Shown: positions 8,819 to 18,065 of the stretch, piece by piece
Numbering within the stretch: the first letter of the stretch is position 1
How the letters are laid out: every line of letters begins with the position of its first letter
NCBI GenBank assembly: GCA_027576995.1
Contig: JANBQC010000576.1
Coordinates: 1-18,136, forward strand
Reading direction: 5' to 3'
Length of the DNA: 18,136 nucleotides
Source: Dimargaris cristalligena
Lineage: Eukaryota; Kickxellomycota; Dimargaritomycetes; Dimargaritales; Dimargaritaceae
The notes under the pieces: generated by a model
Database searches by the model: none
What the model was told of the DNA's origin: nothing
The model's input: only the letters and a program-made list of their open reading frames with translations
Program-made: the position numbers and the translations under genes

Positions 8819-9379
8819 TTACAAGTGGAAGCGGGCAACGGCCAGAGCAGCCAGGGTCATTGAGCCACTAAGGACGCCGAAAGTGGTGGTACCCGAAGAC
8901 TCGTCGTCATCAAAATCATCTGATGAAGAGTTGCTTGAGGGACGGGTGCTGGTAGTCGTCGAGGAGGAGGCCCGGGCACTGCTGGAGGCGGAGGAAACCG
9001 CAGAAGAAACGGCCGAAGAGGTGGTGGTGGCGGAAGCTGAAGTAGAGCTACTCTGGCCCTGCTCCTCGTCATAAATGTCATTAAGGGCCTGCTGGATATC
9101 ATCCAAACTGGCGCCCAAAATCTGGGTAGCCTCGGCCTGGCATTTAGTTACACAGGCCTGGTCGGCGTCACCGGCGGCGTTGAGACAACCATTGAAGCAG
9201 GTTTCGGTTTCCGCGTATTTCTCGCTGGACATGTTGAAGCACTCGGCGAGGCATACTTGGGGGTCGCTGAGGCACTGGGCCTCCCGAATACAGGACATTT
9301 TGTCAGCCGACAGCTCAGCGTTGGAAATGGCGGTGAGGGCCAGGAGTAGGGAAGCAGAGGCAGCAAAAGTGATCTTCAT
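8819..9379 (-). CDS. Small secreted eight-cysteine protein, paralogue 4, probably GPI-anchored
   Basis: Unrecognised family, fourth member. The frame is open to an ATG at 9460, but the Met at 9377-9379 begins the signal peptide (MKITFAASASLLLALTAISNA) and lines up with the other starts, so I use it. The product is 186 residues. Cysteines lie at 30, 36, 43, 47, 61, 65, 76 and 80, spaced C-x5-C-x6-C-x3-C-x13-C-x3-C-x10-C-x3-C. The shared segment ILGASLDDIQQALNDIY follows. The stalk is Ser/Ala/Thr-rich and shorter (about 109-150), then an acidic patch DDFDDDE (154-160) and a tail GTTTFGVLSGSMTLAALA ending ARFHL. Potential N-glycosylation sites include NMS in the cysteine domain and NSS in the stalk. 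The likely site is the cell surface. Function is unknown. Its upstream region matches that of paralogue 2. Confidence 0.87.
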   Translation of the reverse strand: MKITFAASASLLLALTAISNAELSADKMSCIREAQCLSDPQVCLAECFNMSSEKYAETETCFNGCLNAAGDADQACVTKCQAEATQILGASLDDIQQALNDIYDEEQGQSSSTSASATTTSSAVSSAVSSASSSARASSSTTTSTRPSSNSSSDDFDDDESSGTTTFGVLSGSMTLAALAVARFHL

Positions 9380-9468
9380 GGTGACAGTGGTGTGTAGTTT
9401 CCTAAAACGAGGGGTTTGGAGAATGTGGAGAGAGGATAATCTTAAAGCGAAAATAGACAATACAGTGT

Positions 9469-9557
9469 GGGGATGGGAACCGAACTACCCTAATATTAAG
9501 GTGTCAAGAGGAATATCTGTGAATTAAGGGATAAAATCAATGGTAATCTGTGAATTA
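9469..9557 (-). promoter_or_regulatory. Conserved upstream block of paralogue 4
   Basis: Plus-strand reading: GGGGATGG at 9469-9476, followed by GAACCGAACTACCC; AATATTAA at 9492-9499; ATCTGTGAATTAA ending at 9527; and a second ATCTGTGAATTA at 9546-9557. The first three pieces appear in the same order upstream of paralogue 2. The repeated GTGAATTA suggests a binding site present twice here. It lies about 90-180 bp upstream of the start codon. Confidence 0.5.
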
Positions 9558-11247
9558 TCGCTCCGGGGGGCGAACTAAATACATTTTTATATCTTGCCAA
9601 AATGCCGGGGGGTGTACTCGTTGGACTCGAAACGGGGACGGTGATGATGAAGAGATGGGAGGGTGATATCCGACGGAGGCGCCTGTATGGTCGCACCATT
9701 CATCTAAAATAGCCCAATCGTTGTACCAACAGGTGGAAAAGACGGTGAGGAGTGGGGGTGGGGAATACAAGTGGCTGGGGGAGGTGAGGTGGAGGGTGGT
9801 TAGCCGTTTCCTGAAGCAAATAGGGGCTCGGCAAGGGAGGCACATCCCCCCTTCCCCCATCCATTGACTCCGCATGCTTTGCCCGTAAATTTACCGATGT
9901 GCATGCCTAAATAAGCAATTCAACGACGCGATTTACCCTCATACGCCGTATTTCGAACCAGTGTTTCCACCCATTCACCCTAATCCAACCTGCGGAACAC
10001 GAAATTTGACTTGCTGAGCCTGCCCTTTCACAAGTAGGGGTTTCCTAGTCTGAGTCGCTGACGCTTGCACCTTTGGGAGTGGATTGGCCGGTGATCCGTC
10101 GTCGGGTGGACAAGCGGGGGTTGTATTGGTGCCTCGTCCATGGGTGGCATTATTAAAGTGATTGCCGCCTGGATGTAAAATAGGCAATGTCGTCGAGAAT
10201 CGAATCTTGGGAAGATGCGCACGCGGTTGGTTAATGAAGCCGACCAGTAGTTGTATACAGTAGAGCCCGATGGCGAAGTTGAGTTGAGTTAAGTTGAAGG
10301 TCCGCACCCCAGATATTCCGCTACTCAGTGCTCTCGCCAACTGGAACCGACATTTTATTGATGGGTGCAGTGCCAAGTAGTGAATAGTGATTTCCGAACC
10401 CTTTGAGTCACACTTCGGTTGAAAGGGTCGCGGATGAGTGGTTGGAAAGGTTAGGCCTAACTTGGTTTCACCTATCAGGGTCTACTACGTGAAGGAAGTA
10501 GGGAAAGGATTCGCGCCCAATGTATTATTGGATTGCCTTTTAATGAATACCTGTAATGTGGAGAACGGAAGGCTGTAAGGGTAGATGATATTTGTCCGGG
10601 GGTTTAAATTCGGTTATGGAGGAGGGCTCTCGGTAAAATCAAAGAGGGAAATGGTTTGCTGGCGGATTTTCGAGCTCACTGGAATCGAGAACCCATTCTG
10701 TAAGGACAAAGTGGAAGCCCTGCCCTCCTATATACCTATTCCCCCCACCTGGGCTTTCCATCACGCACGGAGGTGCTCAGTGATTATCCCTAATTTGAGC
10801 AATAACCATTACAAGGGCCCACTATAACACATGGACGGGCGGAAGGCAAGGGATGAATGAAGATACCGAACGACGATATACGGGGGAGGGAGACGGACGG
10901 AACGACAACTTCCGTAGGCTTGGCCCAGATGGGTTATAATTGGAAGATACATGTCCCCTAAATAAGTGCGTGGGAGCTATTAATAATGTCCCAAAAAGCC
11001 GGTTGGGGAAATATGGTGACCCTTGTGTCTGATTAACTCAGTGCTCTTGTGCCGCTCTCGGCGTATTGTTTTGGCGTCACCCAATAAATTTCCGACTCAA
11101 ATCAGCCAGCTGGAATAGTAAGTACGTCTAATAGTATTGAAATCAATCTAAACAAGTAAGACATGCTCTAAACCATTGCATCTTTTTCATTGGCGTACAC
11201 CATCACCTAGTCACGCTCTTTATCTGTCAAACAATAATATTTATAGT

Positions 11248-11292
11248 CTATATCATAAACGAGGTGTATATTTATTTATTTATGATATATAG
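11248..11292. repeat. AT-rich inverted repeat
   Basis: CTATATCATAAA (11248-11259) faces TTTATGATATATAG (11279-11292), separated by 19 bases. It could form a 12-bp stem with a small bulge. It sits about 480 bp upstream of the Kex1-like start. It may be a chance AT-rich palindrome, part of a promoter or the 3' end of something unseen. Confidence 0.5.
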
Positions 11293-11769
11293 ATAGGGGG
11301 CCCATTCGAAGTAGTTTCCGCCAACTCCCTTTATTATACCACGGCCGCATGATAGACGAGAAAGGGGGTGTATATCAAAAGTGGCGAATTTGATTGTTGA
11401 GCTTTGCTCCCACAGTAAAGTAGTGGAGAAAGGCTAGGGGGAGGCAGTGTGCCCGCCCCCGCCTGGTCAGAATATTCTACTGACTCAACCCAACCACTTA
11501 CCTTGGACAACCAGGACCCGCCGAATTCCTCCTACTGAGTAAGTCGCTGTCTCTTACCGCCTTCTTTGACCTCCTTACTTAGTCGACCATTGGCTTTAGC
11601 CTCGAGACATCTCCTCCATTCTTGTAATATACCATTCAGACCAGGCGGTTCGGTTACTTCTAAAAATAGAGCAATTGTTACCCAGACAGTAGTCCTACGC
11701 CAACTTCCCAGTTCGACCGGGTTTCCCCCCTAGTCTTCGCAGCCACCCATTCATCCATTCCCTTCATCA

Positions 11770-14215
11770 ATGGCCAGTCCAGTATTTTCGAACCCCGCGG
11801 TGGAGCCCTTCCGGGTCGGCCAATTGCCTCGCCAACGGGCGCCCGCGGAAGACCTAACCCAATACGCTGGCCACATTCCGGTCAGTGAGGATGGGCAGGG
11901 CAGCTTATTTTTTTGGCTTATGCTCAACACCACTCTGATACCCGACATCCAAGCCCCCGATAAGGTCAACAAGCTTATCGTGTGGTTCAACGGCGGACCC
12001 GGCTGCACCAGCCTCGACGGCGTGTTCTTGGAGAACGGCCCTTTTCAGTTCGCTGCGGAGGACGATACGGTCGAACGGAGGGAATGGAGCATGACCGAAC
12101 AAGCGGTTATGCTGTACGTGGACCAGCCACTGGGCACGGGATTCTCCTACGCGCCCATCGCCGACTACGCCCGGGACTATACCGTGTCCACGGACCATTT
12201 CTTGACCTTTTTAACGAAATTCTGGGCCCTGTTTACCGAACTCCGGGATTTCGACATTTACCTGGCCGGTGAGAGTCAAGCCGGCGTGTATATTCCGTAC
12301 ATTGCGCAGGAGATGCTCCGGCGTAATGATGATCACGCGCAGGGGGCTCCGTTCCCGCTCCGTGGGGCATCCATCGGCAGTGCCTGGCTCGATCCGCTCA
12401 TCCAGTACCAGGCCCTCTTCGACTTTTCGACGCTCCACCAGCTCCACCCCGCGAGTCAGAACAACGCCCTACGGGAATTGTGGGAGCAGTGCCGGGCCGA
12501 CTATGTGCAACACGCGCCACGGATAAGTAGCCCCGTCTGCGAAAACGGAGTAACCCGGTACCTGGACCTTTCGAATCCTGCTGAAGGCCAATGTTACAAT
12601 TCCTACGACTACCGTCTGGTGGACACCATCCCGGACTGCGGTATGAACTGGCCTCCTAAAATCCACGTCTTCACCGAGTACTTCCGGCAACCGGAGGTAT
12701 GGCGGGCCCTCCATGTCGGCGACCGCCGCTGGGACCAGTGGAACGAATGTAATACCCAAGTGGGGAAGCGGTTGGCCAATACCATCAACCGGCCCTCGGT
12801 GGACTTGTTGCCCGATCTGTTGGATCGGATTCCCATCATGCTCATCAACGGCGATAAGGATATTCTTTGCAATTATTTGGGCGTGGAGCGGTCGAATCAG
12901 CACATGACCTGGGGCGGCCACCAGGGATTCCGGGAGCCCCGGTTTCAGACGTGGCGGGTCGATGGGGGCGAGGCGGGGTACTACCGTTCGGAACGGAATT
13001 TAACCTACGTGCGTCTCTTTAATGCGAGTCACATGGCCGGTGTGGACGCGCCCCTCGAATTGTTCGACCTTATGGCTAGATTGATTGGCACGGACCGGTC
13101 GCGCTACGCCTACAAATCGGATTTGCTCCCAGTGGTAAGTTTAGGATGACGAGATTACCTTTCCCTGGTGTGAGCGACTCACCACCTCTGTAGTAATGGC
13201 TTTGACATGGCTTGCAAGAGTCATCGGGTTGATAATGAAACAGCCGACACTATATCGCTCTATGCACTAACCGTATCTGAATCACACCCCATCTCTGGCG
13301 CACTCTATCATTAGAACCATATGGATGAGGATGAGATTCAACTTCCCACTAAAAATCGGGCAGGCTATTTGTAAGTATAACCCGAGGCTATTATGTAACC
13401 TTCACAATGGATTTTCCATGCCAGCTCGTTCCTCTCATATTTTACACATTTGTGGATTTCTCGATGAGCTGATGTTATAAGGCGACTTAACCGTGCTTAA
13501 TTGGCCTGCATGAACCCTACGAGCCTAACGGCCTGAAGTTGGTTAGCACATATTTCAACTAACGCGCATGTTCGACTGATTTATGGATTACTGTATCACC
13601 CCGGCCCCTCAACCCTAAAGTATCGGTACTTTTGTGATAACGGTTCTCTTGCTAGTGGCCATTGGCTACGGGCTGTACTACCGGGCTAAACGGAGACGTT
13701 CGCAGGCCGCCCATGGCCAAGAGTATCGCCAGGTTGATCCCAACGAAGACCCCGGCGATATCGGTGGGACCGATAAAGGTGGCTCTAGATCCAAGTCCTG
13801 GTACGGGCGGTTTATGGATAGGGAAGCAAGCTCTTCGGCAGCTACTCTACATGACCAGGGGAATGGCAGTGATCGCATTCCCCTAGACGATTTGGCATAC
13901 AAGTAAGTCGGTGTTATAAAAGGCATTTTGGGGGTACGGCTACACCATTGGGTATTAGTTTTTTTTTTGGTGCCAAATTGTTAATGTAATGTATAGCTAT
14001 TGACTAACCTCTGAATTTATTTTGGAATATATATCTATATATATATATACATGTATAATACGATATCCTTGGTATCATCCTATATCCCCAACTATCCTAA
14101 CCCTAGAGCAGAATTCCTTCTGGATGACGACACTGCCTCTGAAGCCACCGACGAAGAGGAAGAGGAGGCGGGTTCGCCCACCACCAAAAAGGCGGGTAAG
14201 CGCCCCCACTTCTAA
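11770..14215 (+). CDS. KEX1: Kex1-like pheromone-processing serine carboxypeptidase (peptidase S10), four exons
   Basis: Trims C-terminal Lys/Arg from secreted precursors after Kex2 cleavage, in the late Golgi. Exons by my reading: 11770-13134, 13315-13370, 13621-13902, 14107-14215, joining in phase to 603 residues, normal for the family. Introns are 180, 250 and 204 nt, each with GTAAGT, AG and a CTAAC motif. Residues: WFNGGPGC oxyanion region 72-79; GESQAG nucleophile Ser169; NGDKD with Asp362; NASH with His421. The domain ends near 450. A short acidic linker (MDEDE) leads to a membrane span about 474-494, basic residues RAKRRR, and a cytosolic tail of about 109 residues ending in an acidic DDDTASEATDEEEEE stretch. 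The odd point is the N-terminus: the Met at 11770 is followed by a hydrophilic stretch, not a signal peptide, so a leader exon may lie further upstream. The family call is firm, exon 4 less so. Confidence 0.88.
13903..14106 (+). other. Last intron of the Kex1-like gene, with a TA microsatellite
   Basis: It starts GTAAGT, where the TAA is an in-frame stop if the intron is kept, and ends CCCTAG. A CTAAC at 14004-14008 is the likely branch site. It also holds a run of T (about 13960-13968) and an AT dinucleotide tract at about 14027-14050. Splicing adds 35 acidic codons; retention ends the protein at ...LAYK. Confidence 0.65.
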
Positions 14216-15764
14216 ATTGGCCACGCTGGGTGTGTGTGCGCCCCGTATTCTATTTTAGGCCACATGGGGAAGTGTTGCTTTATATGGATGGAGGAGTTCT
14301 ATAGCCATCGGTTCGGTCGATTTGCATCACGAACCAGTGAGTTGCTACCTCCTTGGGCGGTATCCCCCCCCTCATACCCCCCGCGCTATTCGTTACTTTA
14401 TTCAGTTGCTTAATGTAGCCTTTTTGGATTATAATAGTTAGGAATAAATGGGCTGGTTGTTATCACGAGTGCGGATGGCTAACAAGCGGGAAAGCGGCGA
14501 TGGAAATACATACATACAGCTAGGCTAGTTGTTGACTAGCTCACTTAACAGCGGCCTTCCGCACTCCTTGGGTTTCACATACTGGTTATAGGGTCTGTTT
14601 GCTGTGTCGGCATACATCCCTGCGAGACTGGTCCCCCCGTACACCGTCGAATGGGAGTGAGTGAAACTGGCTGTATCGCATTATTGTGGGTGTAACTGTA
14701 GGCCTCTCTGTTGGCTATTAGTCATTCGGGAACATTAATGTGGGTGCATGTCGGTGTATGGTGATGGCGGAGGGCCGTTGGTTCGTCGGGGGAGGGGGTG
14801 TGAGTGGGTTATATGACCATGGCCAATGGAAAAGAGTGTGTGAGGGGATATGGAGGAGGAGGGGTTGTGGGGCTTGGTTTTGGGCAACCACACGGGGCCA
14901 TATGGGGGAGTGTCGATTTTCTTCCCACTGGTCTTTTTTTCTCTCGATGGAGTTTAGTATATACGCGCGTATAGTGTGGATGGGTGTAAATTGGGATGTA
15001 TGCACGCGTAGATTAGAGGAGTTTGTGGGTGTATGCGTTAGGCAAGTAGGGTCTTAGGTGGGTTGGTTTCCCACTATGATGGATAGGCACATTCTCTATT
15101 ACAACGGCCTTTCTTCGCTTGAAACCGCTCCTGTCCCGCCGTCTCATCTCTTGCCTTTTCCTTTCCTTTCTTTGTACTCCACATTCCCCTAATTGCCGCA
15201 CTCTTCTATTCCTTTCACTTACTTCTTATCCCTTCTTCCTTTCACTCTGTCTCCATATATAACATTTGCACCTCGCCTATTATTATTTTTCTCCTTTGCA
15301 GTTCTTTGTGGTATCGCCCGTCTTGTATTTTTGCCCTTTTGACTCGTCTCACCTTTCAAGCTACTCTTTGAAGAAGACCGTAGTGGCCGCTGCTATCTAT
15401 TTTGCCCACTCCCCCCTTTTATATAATACCCAGCACTCGTGTGTGTCTCTGTCTACAGCTGGCTGTTTATTATTATTCCTTGGCTTGGAGGGTGGGTATA
15501 TTTCCTCCTCCCTGTGCTGTAACCGTCTGCAGCCCCCTCCCGGTTCATTCCACTCGCTTATTTCAGCCTATTTCTCGTATACCTGTGGTTAGAGCACTGT
15601 AACCGGTACCACCTCATTCCACTTCCCTTGTCCACCCTTTTTTCCTATTCTTCTTTTAATCACCCTTTCTTATTCATAGGCAGTTCGATAACCCTATATT
15701 TTCAACGCACCCTACTCCTTCGGCATTCTCTTCCTTCCACCCCTCCATCGAGTTAGTCTGTCGA
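14216..15764. other. Intergenic and 5' leader before the STS1-like gene
   Basis: No gene is seen. A possible AATAAA for the Kex1-like gene lies at 14443-14448. A small hairpin, GCTAGT...ACTAGC, is at 14524-14540. From about 14720 to 15060 the plus strand is G/T-rich. From about 15065 it turns abruptly pyrimidine-rich up to the STS1 start. Acceptor-like sequences (TTTTCTCCTTTGCAG ending at 15301, and TTCTTATTCATAG ending at 15680) raise the possibility of a spliced 5' leader, but I cannot pair them with a sure donor. Confidence 0.5.
14443..14448 (+). terminator. Possible poly(A) signal of the Kex1-like gene
   Basis: AATAAA about 230 nt past the stop codon at 14213-14215, on the right strand. 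The motif alone is weak evidence. Confidence 0.3.
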
Positions 15765-16868
15765 ATGGCCGATTTCACCGCCTCCCCCTGCTTGTCGGTT
15801 CCTATCCTGGAGACTAGCTCCTCGTACTCACCCCACTCGCCATTCACCAATTGCGGCGCCTTGGCCTCTCTCATCGCCAGTCCCTTTGGCTATGCCGCCG
15901 ACAACATGAGAGGCACTAAACGCAAGACCGATGATGACGATGCCGACATGATGTCTCGTTCCCCGTCCCCCGGTATTCGTACTCTGCCCTCGCCCTTTGA
16001 TACTCCTGGCTCTTCCCATAAGACCCCGACGAATCGTCCCACCCGGGACTTTAGCCGAGACCGACTTTCCGCCCAGCGGCGCAACAGCCCCTCCGCCTCC
16101 AGGGAGTTTAAACCGGCCGGCTCCCCTACGTTGGGTAGCCACAAAACCAAGCGCACCCGCAAGGAAGTTCAGCTAGCCAAGCTGCCCCTGAACAAGTTGC
16201 TGGAACCGCTAAACAAAGAACAGCTGGTGGTGCTCCTGGGCAAACTCGCCGAGCAGGATCCGTTAATAGAAGACGCCATTGTGCAACTGACTCCCCAGCC
16301 GACTCTGCAAACGGTCACGGCGGCTTTAATGGCCCAGCAAAAGCAGTTGTACGACAGTTTCCCGTATACCAAATGGGGCCCCTCAACCGACGACTACTCC
16401 TTCCGACGAGTGCGCCCTCAACTGCAGGAGTTCCGGGACTCCATTATCCAATATACCCACTATTTTACCAGCGAAGAAGCAGGTCTGTCGTCCACTACCA
16501 CCACCACGTCGTTTGCCTTTCTCCAGACGGCTACGGATATGGCGCTGCGGTTGCCCCAGTGGGACACCGTGGAGAACAACGCTATCCGGACCCAGCTGCT
16601 GGGCGAGCTGGCCAACGCTTACCAGCGGGCTATTCGTATCGCAGCGGGCCGGCTTACCGAGGGGAAACTCTACGGCCAGCAGGTCGTGGAGGAGTGGGGC
16701 CGCAACCTGCAGCGCCATGTTACCGAGAGCCAGGGTCAGTTCTTCAAACCGGCGCTGGATGCCTTCCTGCACTACTTTGGCTGGCTTCTGGGTAGCAATC
16801 TGAGTCACACCGTTGCCTCGTCCGCGACGGGACCGGTTCCCGCCTATCTATTCTCCGCCACTTCCTAA
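15765..16868 (+). CDS. STS1: STS1/Cut8-like tether of the nuclear proteasome
   Basis: The family (Cut8 in fission yeast, Sts1 in budding yeast) anchors 26S proteasomes in the nucleus and is needed for proper mitotic protein turnover. This 367-residue product has a disordered Ser/Pro-rich N-terminal half with basic, nuclear-signal-like pieces (KRK at 52-54, KTKRTRK at 127-133) and several SP/TP sites. The helical Cut8 domain follows from about 137: LNKLLEPLNKEQLVVLLGKL, then SFPYTKWG...DDYSFRRVRPQL (198-220), ALRLPQWDTVENNAIR (260-275) and a C-terminal helix ending near FGWLLG (343). The RLPxWDT...N and FP...DYxxxRVRxxL patterns are the ones I recall for this family. It is a single exon. The start is uncertain: Met48 at 15906 (MRGTKRKTDDDD) would also fit, removing 47 residues that do not look family-conserved. 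No key part of the domain is missing. Confidence 0.87.
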   Translation: MADFTASPCLSVPILETSSSYSPHSPFTNCGALASLIASPFGYAADNMRGTKRKTDDDDADMMSRSPSPGIRTLPSPFDTPGSSHKTPTNRPTRDFSRDRLSAQRRNSPSASREFKPAGSPTLGSHKTKRTRKEVQLAKLPLNKLLEPLNKEQLVVLLGKLAEQDPLIEDAIVQLTPQPTLQTVTAALMAQQKQLYDSFPYTKWGPSTDDYSFRRVRPQLQEFRDSIIQYTHYFTSEEAGLSSTTTTTSFAFLQTATDMALRLPQWDTVENNAIRTQLLGELANAYQRAIRIAAGRLTEGKLYGQQVVEEWGRNLQRHVTESQGQFFKPALDAFLHYFGWLLGSNLSHTVASSATGPVPAYLFSATS

Positions 16869-17657
16869 CCCCCTCCTCCCCTGCACCTTTCCCCCCCTCT
16901 CAATCACTTGGGTCCCGGAATGTCATAGTGGCAAGGCACTTCCGTTTGCAGCAGGTGGGGGAGAGGGTGCTTGTAGATAGGTAGGTGTAGGTGGCACCAG
17001 GATGCACCGTTTAATTCCGTTGCAAGCCAACTGCTCCACCCACCTCATCGTCCCTGTGATACACGATTGCCCCTTCCCTTTCCCTTCTCAGCCGCATGCA
17101 TATATCCCGCCTGCGCCGTTGATGAGGTTCGGATGGCTTAGCCTCCCACGATTGGAGGGAAAACAAGGGCTTGTCCACCCACTGCATCTATTTAGGCTAG
17201 TTGACGCACTTTCCTTCTTCGTTACTATTTGATTATTTTATACCCCTTCTCCCTTATCATTCCTGTACGTTTACACCACCACGTGCCGATTACGCTTGAC
17301 TCTCATTTCTCATCCTCCCCCCCATTTACCTACCTACTTTCCTATGCTTTCCTATTGCTATTATTACTCCCTCGATGTACTTATGGCCTCCTTCTTTTTA
17401 TACTCCCCCACCGGTTCGCTTTTTTATTCACTCCCCTTGGCCTCGACGATAGGTCATATGCATAATGCCCTTCGCTTTTCTATTGGTGCCGGACTTGCTA
17501 AGCACTAATTGCCCCGCCCCGCACCACATGTGTCCACCGGATCGTGCTATATGTTCACCCTTTTATATCTACCCCTTTAACTCCACCCATTATGTTGAAT
17601 CCGATCTTCAGTATATACTATTCCGTATCTATACATAACCTCCCTATTGTCCTGGAA

Positions 17658-17663
17658 AATAAA
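17658..17663 (+). terminator. Possible poly(A) signal near the end of the pyrimidine-rich block
   Basis: AATAAA about 790 nt past the STS1-like stop, just before the strand composition changes near 17760. If used, it would give a long 3' untranslated region. Weak evidence by itself. Confidence 0.25.
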
Positions 17664-18065
17664 CACATCTTACCTTCACATTTGGGTCCCGTGGCTTGGT
17701 ATGCGCAGGTGACTATGCCAATACCAATAATATGGTATAATAGTAGGGATTAGCTCTGTAATACCAAATTAGGAAGGTGCGTGGTGTATTGTTTTGTGTC
17801 TTGTGACTGGGCTTGGAAAGTGAATGTGTCCCGCCGTTTATCTTTTCTTGGCCTATATGTGGGCAGGAGGGGGGGATTGTCGTGGTAGGTGGGGGGGAGG
17901 GAGACGTGGCTTTGCTCATGATGAGTACATCATTTCGATTGACCGATATTGACCCAAACCAACCACTACTATACCTAGGCAGCTTTAATGCTCATAGCGG
18001 GGATTACAACGAATGGCATGTAATTATCCTGCGTGTGTGGCTATGGAAATTATGCATGTCATCCA

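Larger units (their letters stand above)
9380..11769. other. Intergenic between paralogue 4 and the Kex1-like gene
   Basis: About 2.4 kb separating the minus-strand array from the plus-strand Kex1-like gene. The longest frame (9975-10376, minus, 133 codons) has no recognised domain and I do not call it. The left end carries the paralogue 4 upstream block. The right end (about 11460-11769) is pyrimidine-rich and is probably the Kex1-like 5' leader. It includes a GTAAGT at 11539-11544 that could be a leader intron donor. The 430 bases before 11770 contain only one other ATG (near 11350), which opens a 14-codon frame with no signal peptide. Confidence 0.5.

Noticed and set aside
934..9379. CFEM domain as the identity of the eight-cysteine proteins
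   Set aside because: CFEM also has eight cysteines but includes a CxC and a conserved Asp. Here there is no CxC, and three CX3C pairs take its place.
9975..10376. 133-codon minus-strand frame in the large intergenic region
   Set aside because: No signal peptide, domain or paralogue, and mixed composition. A frame of this length can occur by chance in DNA with about 50% GC.
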